Notes: generated from the letters alone by a model not told the origin. Shown: positions 1 to 8,291, numbered from the stretch's first letter. The stretch: 64,000 nt of DNA from an uncultured Acetatifactor sp. (GCA_910584235.1 CAJTZD010000008.1:13614-77613); one strand, 5' to 3'. Translations and numbers: made by a program.

Positions 1-225
1 AACCCGGGAACCTCCGGGTCCGGCAATAATGCTGGTTTCGGCAGCAGCAATGGCAGTGGCTCTGACAATGCACAGAACCCGGGAACCTCCGGGTCCGGCA
101 ATAATGCTGGTTTCGGCAGCAGCAATGGCAATGGCTCTGGCAATGCGCAGAACCCGGGAATCTCCGGGTCCGGCAATAATGCCGGCAGCGGCTTCGGCAA
201 CGGCTCCCACGGACAGGAGAATCCG
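1..225 (+). repeat. 75-bp in-frame tandem repeat encoding a Gly/Ser/Asn stalk
   Basis: Units begin at 1, 76 and 151, each opening AACCCGGGAA and encoding NPG-T/I-SGSGNNAG followed by Gly/Ser/Asn. The first two 75-bp units are nearly identical at the DNA level; the third diverges after about 30 bases. The array probably continues left of the window. Near-identity suggests recent slippage and variable copy number. Confidence 0.85.
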
Positions 226-870
226 GATGCCGCCTTAGACCAGCCCAAACAGTATGCTTTCACGGAGGTGACTCCCGATTATTTTGACGACGCCCTGTTC
301 ATCGGCGACTCCCGGGTGGAGGGCGTAAAGCTTTATTCCGGCTGGGACAACCTTACTTACTATGCCGAGAACGGCATGACCGTCTACAACATGTTCCAGT
401 CCAAGACAGCCCAGGTAGACGGCCAGACCCTTACCATAGAGGAAGCTCTCCAGAAGCGCTCCTTTGGCAAAATCTATCTGGAAATCGGTATCAACGAGAT
501 GGGCACCGGTACCGTGGACTCCTTTATGGAAGCCTACGAGGCCGCCGTGGCCCACCTGCAGGAGCTGCAGCCGGACGCCATTATCTACGTCTGCGGCATC
601 ATGTATGTAAAGCAGACCCGATCGGAATCCGACCCGATTTTCAACAATCCGGCCATTCAGGAGAAAAACGACCGGATTGCGGCATTGGCAGACGGAGAGA
701 ATATTTTCTATCTGGATATCAATGAAGTGGTAACAGACGAGAGCGGCCACCTGAACCCTGACTATACCTGGGATGAAGTACATCTTCTGGGTAAGTATGA
801 CGTGATCTGGCTGGAATATTTCTCCAGTCACGGCATTGTGAAAGATGCCAAGGATAAAAGCCTACCATAA
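1..870 (+). CDS. SGNH/GDSL-type hydrolase, 3' part of gene (5' end outside window)
   Basis: The frame is open from base 1 to a TAA at 868-870, so the N-terminus lies outside the window. The visible part opens with a Gly/Ser/Asn-rich stalk built from a 25-residue repeat (see the repeat entry), then a globular domain of about 205 residues. That domain carries the SGNH blocks: FIGDSR (block I, nucleophile Ser), EIGINE (block III-like) and DEVHL near the C-terminus (the Asp-x-x-His pair). Family members are extracellular or envelope esterases/acyl-hydrolases, and many are polysaccharide O-acetylesterases. The repetitive stalk fits a protein held at the cell surface, but the signal peptide or anchor cannot be seen. 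Substrate unknown. The SGNH call is firm; surface location is inference. Confidence 0.8.
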   Translation, partial: NPGTSGSGNNAGFGSSNGSGSDNAQNPGTSGSGNNAGFGSSNGNGSGNAQNPGISGSGNNAGSGFGNGSHGQENPDAALDQPKQYAFTEVTPDYFDDALFIGDSRVEGVKLYSGWDNLTYYAENGMTVYNMFQSKTAQVDGQTLTIEEALQKRSFGKIYLEIGINEMGTGTVDSFMEAYEAAVAHLQELQPDAIIYVCGIMYVKQTRSESDPIFNNPAIQEKNDRIAALADGENIFYLDINEVVTDESGHLNPDYTWDEVHLLGKYDVIWLEYFSSHGIVKDAKDKSLP

Positions 871-904
871 ATATCCTTGTTTCGCTGCCGCACAGCTCCA
901 CAGC

Positions 905-923
905 CTGCGCCATCTTGGCGCAG
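905..923. other. Perfect 8-bp hairpin downstream of the SGNH gene
   Basis: CTGCGCCA (905-912) pairs with TGGCGCAG (916-923) around a 3-nt loop. It lies 35 bases after the stop codon with no T-run following, so it could be a weak terminator or processing site for the upstream gene. Confidence 0.35.
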
Positions 924-1007
924 ACTGTCCCCAGCGCCGCTTTCTGCTCTTCCTCAATCTTATATCAAAGTAACATAGCCAAGACCAAATTACAATTGAA
1001 ATATGTC

Positions 1008-1056
1008 TTGACAAACATACCGGCAGTATGATAGCATAATACATACCGTTAGTATG
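1008..1056 (+). promoter_or_regulatory. Promoter of the tetR gene with two tandem operators
   Basis: A TTGACA -35 box lies at 1008-1013, with a fair -10 (TAGCAT, 1032-1037) after 18 bases. Two inverted repeats CATAC-N5-GTATG lie at 1016-1030 and 1042-1056, spaced 26 bases apart. They overlap the spacer and the region just after the -10. This is the typical position for autorepression by a TetR-family protein. Confidence 0.6.
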
Positions 1057-1072
1057 TAAGGAGATTAAAATC

Positions 1073-1732
1073 ATGGCAAGAAACAAGCATCCGGAAGAAA
1101 CGGTTCAATTAATCCTGGCCGTGGCCTTTCGCCTGTTTATGGAAAAAGGGTATGAGCACACCTCCATACAGGATATCATCGATCAATTGGGCGGGCTCAG
1201 CAAGGGCGCTATCTACCACCATTTTAAGTCGAAAGAGGATATTCTCATTGCCGTCACGGATCAGATGACTGCCGAATCCAATCAAATGCTTGCCCTGATC
1301 CGCGACCGGGCGGACTTAAACGGCAGGGAGAAGCTCAAGGCCATTTTTAAGGAATCCATCAGCCGGCCTGTACAGAATGATATCTTTACCGTGGCCCCGG
1401 ATTTCCATAACAACCCCAAGCTGCTCTTCAGCCTCCTGCACGATACCATGGACAATGCGGCGCCCAACTACATTTTGCCGATTATCCGCCAGGGAATCTC
1501 CGACGGCTCCATCGAGACGGACTATCCGGAACAACTGGCGGAGCTGATACTGCTGGCGGCAAACGTGTGGATGAATCCCATGATATTTGACAGCACAGAG
1601 GAGGAGTCCTGGCGAAAGTTCATGGTATTTCGCCGGATGCTGCAGGGCTTCGGGCTGGATATCGTGGATGATGAAATACTGGAAAGAATTCAGGAGCTGA
1701 CCTCTATCTATCAGAAGAAAAAACATGGATAA
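1073..1732 (+). CDS. TetR/AcrR-family transcriptional regulator
   Basis: 219 residues, normal for the family. The N-terminal TetR helix-turn-helix spans roughly residues 10-58, with the characteristic GGLSKGAIYHHFKSKEDI recognition segment; the rest is the helical ligand/dimer domain. The ATG at 1073 is preceded by AAGGAG at 1058-1063. Two CATAC/GTATG palindromes sit in its own promoter and a related one lies before the downstream MFS gene. The simplest reading is a drug- or metabolite-sensing repressor of itself and the exporter. Ligand unknown. Confidence 0.88.
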   Translation: MARNKHPEETVQLILAVAFRLFMEKGYEHTSIQDIIDQLGGLSKGAIYHHFKSKEDILIAVTDQMTAESNQMLALIRDRADLNGREKLKAIFKESISRPVQNDIFTVAPDFHNNPKLLFSLLHDTMDNAAPNYILPIIRQGISDGSIETDYPEQLAELILLAANVWMNPMIFDSTEEESWRKFMVFRRMLQGFGLDIVDDEILERIQELTSIYQKKKHG

Positions 1733-1756
1733 GCACTCTTTTTTACGGGAGAAAAA

Positions 1757-1784
1757 CTGCCCTGAAAACGGGCAGATTTCTTTT
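1757..1784 (+). terminator. Likely intrinsic terminator after tetR
   Basis: CTGCCC (1757-1762) and GGGCAG (1770-1775) form a 6-bp stem with a 7-nt loop, followed by ATTTCTTTT. It lies 25 bases past the tetR stop, which suggests the MFS gene is transcribed separately. Confidence 0.6.
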
Positions 1785-1790
1785 AGGCTT

Positions 1791-1815
1791 ATACATACCA
1801 TCATGCGGTATGTAT
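1791..1815. promoter_or_regulatory. Third CATACC/GGTATG operator, upstream of the MFS gene
   Basis: ATACATACC (1791-1799) and GGTATGTAT (1807-1815) are perfect inverted arms with a 7-base spacer. They share the CATAC/GTATG half-site of the two tetR operators. Possible -10 boxes (TATAAA, TATTAT) follow directly, so binding here would block the exporter promoter. The spacer is 2 bases longer than in the other two sites if CATAC/GTATG is taken as core. Confidence 0.55.
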
Positions 1816-1865
1816 AAAGCTATTATACATCATTTTAGACAAAACAAAAAGACGGAGGATTCAAA

Positions 1866-3134
1866 ATGAAACAGACATTATTTTCAAAAGATTTCACATT
1901 GGTAGTAATCGGCCAGATCATCTCCCTGTTTGGGAATGCCTCTATCCGCTTCGCCCTGCCCCTGTACCTGTTAAATCTCACGGGTTCCTCGGCGCTTTAC
2001 GGAACCGTCACGGCCTGCGCCTTTATCCCATCCATCCTGCTGTCCCCCATTGGCGGTATTGCGGCAGACAGGGTAAACAAAAGGAATGTTATGGTAGTAC
2101 TGGATTTCTTTACGGCCGCGGTTATCCTTACCTTTTCCCTGCTCATGGAAAGCTTCCCGCTCGTCCCGCTTCTGACGGTTACTTTGATGTTTCTCTACGG
2201 CATCGCAGGGGCGTATCAGCCCTCCGTACAGGCCAGCATCCCGGCTCTGGTACCCCAGGCGCATTTTATGGCGGCGAATTCCGTTATCAATGTGATAAGC
2301 TCCTTTGCTTCTTTGACAGGGCCCGTGCTTGGCGGCGTTCTGTACAGCGCCTATGGGTTAAAGCCTGTCCTGGGAGTCTGCACCCTATGCTTTATTCTGT
2401 CGGCGGTCATGGAGCTCTTCATCAAAATACCTTTCCGGAGACAGATTGCACAGGGCAGTATCCTGCAGACGGCAAAAAGGGATTTCGCACAGAGCATCCG
2501 CTTTATCCGAAAGGAACAGCCTGCCATCGGCAAATCGCTTCTGGTGATCTGCGGCGTCAATCTGTTCCTGGCCGCAATGATCATGGTGGCATTGCCCTAT
2601 CTGGTAACGGAGGTATTGGATTTGGAGCCCGCCCAGGCCAACAGGCTCTATGGCTTTGCGGAAGGGGCATTGGCGGCGGGAGGCCTTTTCGGCGGCATTG
2701 GCGCAGGTGTCTTTGCAGATAAGCTGGCAGTCCGTAAATCCGGCAATCTCGTGATATCCTGTGCGATCTGCGTGTTCCCCATGGGCCTCTCCCTGCTCTT
2801 ATTCTCATCCGGGATCGTGAATTACCTGGTCATCACCGGATGCTGCTTTGGGGTGATGGTATTTTCGACGATTTTTACCGTGCAGATGATGTCCTTTATC
2901 CAGGCAAATACGCCGCAGAATCTCATTGGGAAAGTCATAGCCGTCATTCTCACCGTTTCCATGTGCGCCCAGCCCTTGGGGAACGCATTCTACGGCATTC
3001 TGTTTGAGATCTGTGCGGGTGCCGAATATATGGTTATCTTATTTTCGGGCATTGTGTCACTGCTCATTGCTGTCCGGGCAAGGAATATTTTCCGCACATT
3101 TTCCGGGGAAAGCGCCTGTGACCGTTTGTCCTGA
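1866..3134 (+). CDS. MFS exporter (EntS / MFS_3-like)
   Basis: 422 residues with about 12 hydrophobic segments. The MFS motif A between helices 2 and 3 (GGIAADRVNKR) is at about residues 63-73. The opening, with ISLFGNASIRFALP in helix 1, is typical of the DHA3-type drug/enterobactin exporter group. The start has a good ribosome site (GGAGGA, 8 bases upstream). It follows the TetR regulator in the same direction behind a related operator, so it is probably the efflux pump that regulator controls. Substrate cannot be told from sequence. Confidence 0.85.
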   Translation: MKQTLFSKDFTLVVIGQIISLFGNASIRFALPLYLLNLTGSSALYGTVTACAFIPSILLSPIGGIAADRVNKRNVMVVLDFFTAAVILTFSLLMESFPLVPLLTVTLMFLYGIAGAYQPSVQASIPALVPQAHFMAANSVINVISSFASLTGPVLGGVLYSAYGLKPVLGVCTLCFILSAVMELFIKIPFRRQIAQGSILQTAKRDFAQSIRFIRKEQPAIGKSLLVICGVNLFLAAMIMVALPYLVTEVLDLEPAQANRLYGFAEGALAAGGLFGGIGAGVFADKLAVRKSGNLVISCAICVFPMGLSLLLFSSGIVNYLVITGCCFGVMVFSTIFTVQMMSFIQANTPQNLIGKVIAVILTVSMCAQPLGNAFYGILFEICAGAEYMVILFSGIVSLLIAVRARNIFRTFSGESACDRLS

Positions 3135-3149
3135 CCCGCATATGCCCAC

Positions 3150-3205
3150 GGCCCGGAGAGCCGTTCAGGATTTATGGTAAAAATCCCCGAACAGATCACC
3201 GGGCC
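3150..3205. other. Long nested inverted repeat after the MFS gene
   Basis: GGCCCGG (3150-3156) pairs with CCGGGCC (3199-3205). Inside, GTTC/GAAC and GGATTT/AAATCC form a second stem around a 7-nt loop. There is no clear T-run, so termination would be weak. It lies between the MFS stop and the yhfC remnant and may be the old rearrangement edge. Confidence 0.45.
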
Positions 3206-3234
3206 GGTATAGATTGTAATGGGAAAGACCCTTA

Positions 3235-3345
3235 TCATGGCGCCGCTGCAGCCTGACAGCAGAAGAACGGTTGCCTTGCCGCCAGTCCCGCAATCGGCAC
3301 TCCACAGCATATGGCAATTCCGATGATCAGACTTGCCAACAGCAT
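3235..3345 (-). pseudogene. Remnant of a second YhfC-family gene
   Basis: Reading from an ATG at 3345, the first 21 residues (MLLASLIIGIAICCGVPIAG...) nearly match the start of the intact YhfC protein at 12487 (MLLISLIIGIAICYGLPITG...). Homology then stops and the frame ends after 36 residues at 3235. A perfect GGGAGGTGAT ribosome site is still present upstream, as in the intact copy. Only the translation start region survives. A 36-residue peptide may still be made, but it would lack every conserved catalytic segment of the family. Confidence 0.75.
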
Positions 3346-3428
3346 GTTATCACCTCCCTCCGCCCCCGCGTCTATGTCTTTATTCCAGAACCCCCATCGC
3401 AAAAAAGCAACCTGTCAGAAATCCCGGC

Positions 3429-3457
3429 TTGCCCCCCGCCTCAGGCTGCTATATAAT
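3429..3457 (+). promoter_or_regulatory. Promoter of the Bce-type regulator operon
   Basis: TTGCCC (3429-3434), 17 bases, then TATAAT (3452-3457), ending 28 bases before the response-regulator ATG. Confidence 0.6.
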
Positions 3458-3485
3458 GGTTTCTAGGAAAGGCAAGGGAAGAGAT

Positions 3486-4151
3486 ATGTATAAAATCATG
3501 ATAATAGAGGACGATCCCGCCACCCGGGATGAACTGACGCTGCTGTTAGCGAATGAAGGGTATCAGGTGCTGGCGGTGACGGATTTTTCGGATGTGGCCG
3601 GGCAGCTGCGGGATTTCGGGCCTCATCTGGCGCTGCTGGACCTGGGGCTGCCGGGAAAGGACGGCTTCACTTTGTGCATGGAGATACGAAAGGGTTCCGA
3701 TGTGCCCGTCATCTTCCTCACCAGCAGAGACTCCGCCATGGACGAGCTGCAGGCCCTGAACCTGGGCGGGGACGATTATATCACCAAGCCTTACCATATC
3801 CCTGTACTGCTGGCCCGGATCCATACCGTGCTGCGCCGGACCTGTCCGAGACAGGAGCCTGACAAGCTGGAGGTGAAAGGGCTGGCGGTAAGCCTGTCCC
3901 AGGGAATCGCCTCCGCGGGCGGCGCGGCGGTGGAGCTCACCCGCAACGAACTGCGGATTCTGACCTATCTGATGCAGCACGCGGGCGAGATCGTCTCCCG
4001 GGCGGATCTGATCGACGTTTTATGGGATAACCATATCTATATAGACGATAATACTTTGAGCGTCAATATGACCAGGCTGCGTGGGAAGCTGGGGGAACTG
4101 GGGCTGCCGGACTATATCAGGACACGGCGGGGATTGGGGTATCAAGTATAA
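3486..4151 (+). CDS. OmpR/BceR-type response regulator
   Basis: 221 residues from the ATG at 3486, chosen because AAGGGAAGAG lies just upstream and homologues begin with the MYKIMIIEDD receiver start; a longer open frame upstream has no ribosome site. Receiver domain: acidic pocket E8-D9-D10, phospho-acceptor D52, T79, K101. The C-terminal winged helix ends with the IRTRRGLGYQV wing. In the Bce family the regulator is activated by a kinase that senses flux through the partner transporter, and it then switches on the transporter genes. Kinase, ATPase and permease follow in order, so the assignment is well supported. Confidence 0.88.
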   Translation: MYKIMIIEDDPATRDELTLLLANEGYQVLAVTDFSDVAGQLRDFGPHLALLDLGLPGKDGFTLCMEIRKGSDVPVIFLTSRDSAMDELQALNLGGDDYITKPYHIPVLLARIHTVLRRTCPRQEPDKLEVKGLAVSLSQGIASAGGAAVELTRNELRILTYLMQHAGEIVSRADLIDVLWDNHIYIDDNTLSVNMTRLRGKLGELGLPDYIRTRRGLGYQV

Positions 4152-4237
4152 AGTGCGGGCATTCTTCCGGTTTTGCACCGATTGTTGTGGGGAAGTATGC
4201 GAAGAGATTTATTTTTCGGGCAGATGGAGGCAGGGAT

Positions 4238-5242
4238 ATGACATTGGGCGAATTTTTGTGGGACAGGTTCGGGCGGCTGGTCTTGCTTTTTGTGACCGGG
4301 GCGGGTTCCGTCCTTTTTCTGTATGTTACGGGCACGCAGTCCGGCATCCTGACGATTCTGGGGCTTGTTTGGGCCATTCTCTTCCTGGCGGTGCAGGCCG
4401 CTGACTTCCTGAAATCCAGGGGACGGCTTCAGGAACTGGAAGCCATCCTGGAGGGGCTGGACCAGAAGCATTTGTTTGCGGAATGCCTCCCCAGGCCGGA
4501 GAGTGTCCGGGAGCGGGAGTTCTTTGGGCTGATGCGCCGGGCGGGCAAGGGGGCAATCGAAGCGGTCTCCGATGCCCGGGCGGCTCAGCGGGAATACCGG
4601 GAATATATCGAAAGCTGGGTGCACGAAATCAAGACTCCCATCACGGCGGCGCAGCTGATCTGCCGGAGCGCTGACGGCGCTTTGCGGAGGAAATTGATTA
4701 CAGAACTGTCGCAAATCGAGAACCATGTGGAGCGGGCCCTGTTCTACGCCCGGGCGGAAAGCCCGGAGCAGGATTTCCTCATCCGCCGTTCCCCGCTGGA
4801 TGTCATCGTCACGGAGGCTATCGAACAGCACCGCTCCCTGCTGATCCAGAGCGGCGTGCGCATCGAAACCCATGACCTGGAGCATACAGTGTATACCGAC
4901 GGGAAATGGACGTGCTTCCTGCTGGGGCAACTCCTGCAGAACGCCGTCCGCTACAGGAGCCGGGAGCCTGTGATCGTCTTGGCCGCAAAGTCCCTGGGGC
5001 GCCAGGTGCAGCTTACCGTCAGCGACAACGGACTGGGCATCCCGGCCCAGGAGCTGCCCCGCATCTTCGACAGGGGCTTCACGGGCAGCAACGGCCGGGC
5101 CCGGGGCGGCTCCACCGGCATGGGCCTGTATCTGTGCCGGAAGCTGGCCGCCCCGCTGGAGATCCGCCTGGAGGCCCAATCCTCGGAGGGGCAGGGCACA
5201 GTCATGACCCTTACCTTTCCCGCCAGGGAGGCACTGCCCTGA
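4238..5242 (+). CDS. BceS-like intramembrane-sensing histidine kinase
   Basis: 334 residues starting at the ATG at 4238 (GGAGG at 4226-4230). An in-frame ATG at 4187 is less likely because it lacks a ribosome site and adds a basic tail not typical of the family. Two closely spaced transmembrane helices (about 12-30 and 35-55) are joined by a very short loop, the mark of intramembrane-sensing kinases without an extracellular sensor domain. Phospho-acceptor H129 lies in WVHEIKTPI; an N box (LLQNAVRYRS), DNGLGIP and GSTGMGLYL form the ATPase domain. It should sense the BceAB-type transporter downstream rather than the antibiotic directly. Confidence 0.88.
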   Translation: MTLGEFLWDRFGRLVLLFVTGAGSVLFLYVTGTQSGILTILGLVWAILFLAVQAADFLKSRGRLQELEAILEGLDQKHLFAECLPRPESVREREFFGLMRRAGKGAIEAVSDARAAQREYREYIESWVHEIKTPITAAQLICRSADGALRRKLITELSQIENHVERALFYARAESPEQDFLIRRSPLDVIVTEAIEQHRSLLIQSGVRIETHDLEHTVYTDGKWTCFLLGQLLQNAVRYRSREPVIVLAAKSLGRQVQLTVSDNGLGIPAQELPRIFDRGFTGSNGRARGGSTGMGLYLCRKLAAPLEIRLEAQSSEGQGTVMTLTFPAREALP

Positions 5243-5284
5243 GCCCTGTTTCTGTTCATGGCACAGCAGCCCCAATCGATTATC

Positions 5285-5298
5285 TTACAAATCTGTAA
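5285..5298. promoter_or_regulatory. Inverted repeat upstream of the transporter genes, candidate BceR-type operator
   Basis: TTACA-AATC-TGTAA is a perfect 5-bp inverted repeat. A TATGAT -10-like box follows at 5343-5348 with only a poor -35, the usual arrangement for promoters that depend on a Bce-type regulator. The site lies in the 194-base gap between kinase and ATPase genes, where a separately induced transporter promoter is expected. Confidence 0.5.
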
Positions 5299-5384
5299 CC
5301 TAAATCAATATCTCTTCGATACCATTTCCTCCGCAGATGGTGTATGATTTCTTTATCAGGAAAATGAGGAAAGGAGACACGGTG

Positions 5385-5477
5385 ATGTCTCGGACGGACA
5401 TTTCGGCAGAACGCGCGGACATTACCGAAAAATCATATGCTGCAAGTACAGGCAATCGAGAAATATTACGGAAGTAA
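5385..5477 (+). CDS. Possible 30-aa upstream ORF overlapping the ABC ATPase start
   Basis: An ATG at 5385 has a near-perfect ribosome site (AAGGAG at 5371-5376, 8 bases spacing) and opens a 30-codon frame ending at 5477, 41 bases inside the ATPase gene in another frame. The ATPase ATG at 5437 has no ribosome site of its own nearby. This could be a leader peptide that couples translation, or the ATPase could start by re-initiation. The short peptide has no recognisable feature. Confidence 0.35.
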   Translation: MSRTDISAERADITEKSYAASTGNREILRK

Positions 5478-6195
5478 GAACAATGTCACCAAGGCCCTGG
5501 ACCGGGTCAGCTTCGATGTGGAGGAGGGGGAGTTCATCGCCATCATGGGGGCCTCGGGCAGCGGCAAGACCACGCTGCTAAACTGCATCTCCACCATAGA
5601 CACGGTCAGCGCGGGCCATATCCTGCTAAACGGTCAGGATATCTCTAAACTCCCCCGGCAGGAGCTGGCCCGCTTCCGGCGGGAGAAGCTGGGTTTCGTC
5701 TTCCAGGACTTCAACCTGCTGGACACCTTGACCCTGGAGGAGAACATCGGCCTGGCCCTGACCATCAACCACATGGATCCCAACCTGGTAAGGGACAGGG
5801 TGCAGGATGTGGCCATGCGCCTGGGAATCGACGATATCCTGGAGAAATTCCCCACCCAGGTCTCCGGCGGCCAGAAGCAGCGGGCGGCCTGCGCCAGGGC
5901 CATAGTGGCGGGGCAGTCCCTGATCCTGGCGGATGAGCCCACAGGGGCGCTGGATTCCAGGGCCTCCAAGAACCTGCTGGAGATTATGACGAAGATGAAC
6001 CGGGAAATGAAAGCCACCATTCTCATGGTGACCCATGACGCCTACAGCGCAAGCTACGCCTCCCGGGTATTGTTCCTAAAGGACGGGCGGCTGTTCAATG
6101 AGCTGCTCCGGGGGAAACGGGCCAGGTCTGCGGTGTATCATGAAATCCTGGATGTGCTGGGATTGTTGGGGGGTGACATCAGTGACGTTATGTAA
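5437..6195 (+). CDS. BceA-type ABC transporter ATP-binding protein
   Basis: 252 residues, standard for the MacB/BceA branch. Walker A GASGSGKTT at 38-46, Q-loop Q90 (FVFQDF), signature VSGGQKQR at 142-149, Walker B with ADEPTG at 165-170, H-loop MVTHD. The start gives the usual family N-terminus, although the ribosome site is weak (see the upstream ORF). It forms a complex with the FtsX-type permease whose start overlaps its 3' end by 14 bases. BceAB-type pumps protect against cell-wall peptide antibiotics such as bacitracin or lantibiotics by freeing their lipid targets. The specific peptide cannot be inferred. Confidence 0.9.
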   Translation: MLQVQAIEKYYGSKNNVTKALDRVSFDVEEGEFIAIMGASGSGKTTLLNCISTIDTVSAGHILLNGQDISKLPRQELARFRREKLGFVFQDFNLLDTLTLEENIGLALTINHMDPNLVRDRVQDVAMRLGIDDILEKFPTQVSGGQKQRAACARAIVAGQSLILADEPTGALDSRASKNLLEIMTKMNREMKATILMVTHDAYSASYASRVLFLKDGRLFNELLRGKRARSAVYHEILDVLGLLGGDISDVM

Positions 6196-8140
6196 GCTTT
6201 CCCTGCGGAATGCCAGGCGGCAGGCCAGGGACTATCTGGTGTACCTGGTCACGGTGATCCTTTCCGCGGCTTTGATCCATGCTTTCAACGGGCTGGTGTT
6301 CTCACAGGAGCTCCAGGCCCTGTCCCCCTTTATGCGCAGCCTCCCCTTGATCACCGTCCTGGTAAGCGCCGTTGTCATCGCCATTATGGGGTGGCTGATC
6401 CGGTATATCACGAATTTCATGCTTTCCAGGCGCAGCAAGGAGCTGGGCACTTATATCCTCATCGGCCTGGAGAACGGACAGGTGGCGCGGATGTTCTTCC
6501 TGGAGAACCTGGCGGTGGGAGCGTTGGCGTTGCTCGCGGGGCTGTTGCTGGGCGGCCTGCTCTTCCAGATACTGCGGGCCGTCACCCTGTCCCTGTTCCA
6601 TGTTCCCTATACCTTCCGCCTTTCCGTTTCTCCCAAGGCCGTGACGCTGACGATTGCCTACTTCGCCGTAATCTATCTGCTGGCGCTTCGCAGCTGCGGG
6701 AAACGTCTGCGCAGAATGCAGATTTGCGACCTGCTGTCCTATGACAGGCAGGGAGAGGAAGAGATGATCCGGAAAAGCCGCAGCCGCCGGCGCGTCTTCA
6801 CCCTTTCTATCGCCAGCGGCATTCTGGGGACTCTGCTGCTGCTCACGGGAAGCCTGCTTTTTGGCATCATAGGCGCGGCTTTGGTAATATTCTTCCTGTA
6901 CGGCTTTTTCTTAAGCTTTTCCTCCGGTGTTCCGGCCTATTTCAATGCCAGGCCCGGGAAGAAGTACGGCACTCATACGCTGCTGGTGTTCCGCGCCCTT
7001 TCTTTCAAGATGGGCACTATGGGGATGACCATGGCCACCATTGCCCTGCTGTTCACGGGCACTATAATCAGCGAGGGCACGGGCATGCTCTTCGGAGTCC
7101 TGTTCCAGAGCCGGGTGGAGGGGACTACCTGCTTTGACATTTTCCTCGGCACCACGGATGGGGAGCCTGCAGATTTTGGACCCTATCTGGATTATATCGA
7201 GGAAAACATTTCCCTGCGGGGTTCCAGGCAGTACCGGATCTATCAGGGGGAGACCCGGCAGATAACGGATTATCTTCTGGAGCACACGGACTATTATGCC
7301 TACTATTCCTACGACCCGCTCATGGCCTACAGCGATTATGCCGCCCTCCGGGCCATGCTAGGGTACCCGGAAGCGCCTGCGGAGCCGGGGCGGTATCTCA
7401 TCCATTGCATGGCATATCTGGAGGATGCCCTGGAAGATTATGACACTATTGTCAGTGTAGGCGGAAATGCTCTTTCTCCGGGTAATATCTATACGGAATC
7501 TTTCTCTCAGAAGCTTTGGGACGGCAATGGACGGGGCTTCCTGCTGGTGGTGCCGGATGAATGCCTCGTCTCCCGGCCGGTGAGCCACAGCGTCTATGGA
7601 GCCATGACGGCGGAACCTTTGAGCAAAGCGGATTATGAGCGGCTGGCGGACATCCATGACGGCGCGGGGGACGATTACGGTCGGGGGTATGCGCAGGATT
7701 TCTATACTTTGCTGGCTAAGGACGCTGTGGCCAGGGAATACGCCTCCTTGTCAGCCAGCACGATTTTTCCCCTTTTCTATCTGGCTTTGGTGCTGACCCT
7801 TGTGTCCGCCACTATCCTCACCGTGCAGCAGCTCAGCCAAGGGCCGCGGTTCGCCCGGCAGTTCGGTCTGCTGGAGAAGCTGGGCATGGACAGGCGGGAG
7901 ATGGCCCGGACGCTGCGCAGGCAGCTTGCCGTGTACTACGCCATGCCCGCTCTGCCGCCTTTGCTGATCAGCGTACCCTTGCTGGTGGCCATGGGGCATT
8001 CCTTTGAACCGGGGACCATAGCCGGAGCCTGGCAGCTGGCCGGGATACTGGGTGTGACGCTGGGACTGTTCTTCCTGATTTATCTGCTGTATATCCTGAC
8101 AGCCTACAGCAGCCTGCGGCGCAGCGTGCTGCCGGATTGA
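6182..8140 (+). CDS. BceB-type ABC transporter permease
   Basis: 652 residues from the GTG at 6182, preferred because GGGGGTGA at 6169-6176 is well placed; an in-frame GTG at 6173 is the alternative. The length matches the roughly 650-residue BceB family. One N-terminal helix and further helix groups flank a large central extracellular domain (roughly residues 310-510), and the last helices lie after residue 530. The extracellular loop is thought to determine peptide specificity. The start overlaps the ATPase stop by 14 bases, so translation is coupled. It is the last gene of the BceRSAB-type module. Confidence 0.88.
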   Translation: MTLCKLSLRNARRQARDYLVYLVTVILSAALIHAFNGLVFSQELQALSPFMRSLPLITVLVSAVVIAIMGWLIRYITNFMLSRRSKELGTYILIGLENGQVARMFFLENLAVGALALLAGLLLGGLLFQILRAVTLSLFHVPYTFRLSVSPKAVTLTIAYFAVIYLLALRSCGKRLRRMQICDLLSYDRQGEEEMIRKSRSRRRVFTLSIASGILGTLLLLTGSLLFGIIGAALVIFFLYGFFLSFSSGVPAYFNARPGKKYGTHTLLVFRALSFKMGTMGMTMATIALLFTGTIISEGTGMLFGVLFQSRVEGTTCFDIFLGTTDGEPADFGPYLDYIEENISLRGSRQYRIYQGETRQITDYLLEHTDYYAYYSYDPLMAYSDYAALRAMLGYPEAPAEPGRYLIHCMAYLEDALEDYDTIVSVGGNALSPGNIYTESFSQKLWDGNGRGFLLVVPDECLVSRPVSHSVYGAMTAEPLSKADYERLADIHDGAGDDYGRGYAQDFYTLLAKDAVAREYASLSASTIFPLFYLALVLTLVSATILTVQQLSQGPRFARQFGLLEKLGMDRREMARTLRRQLAVYYAMPALPPLLISVPLLVAMGHSFEPGTIAGAWQLAGILGVTLGLFFLIYLLYILTAYSSLRRSVLPD

Positions 8141-8262
8141 GATTGTAAGCTGCTGGCGAAACCCTATGACAACATGCGGCCTGCCATACAGCCCACTGCC
8201 ACCCACTGCTGCGCCGTAGGGCAATCGGGATCACTTCCTGATATATCCAATAAATGCAGAAA

Positions 8263-8291
8263 AGAGGGGTGATTTATTGCCCCTCTCTTAC
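8263..8291. terminator. Bidirectional terminator between the permease and rubrerythrin genes
   Basis: AGAGGGG (8263-8269) and CCCCTCT (8280-8286) form a 7-bp stem with a 10-nt loop. On the minus strand the stem is followed by TTTC and serves rubrerythrin; on the plus strand a weaker CTTACTTTG follows. The two genes converge here. Confidence 0.65.

Noticed and set aside
4142..5275. 377-aa minus-strand open frame
   Set aside because: Shadow of the histidine kinase in GC-rich sequence; Gln/Pro/Gly-rich product and no ribosome site.
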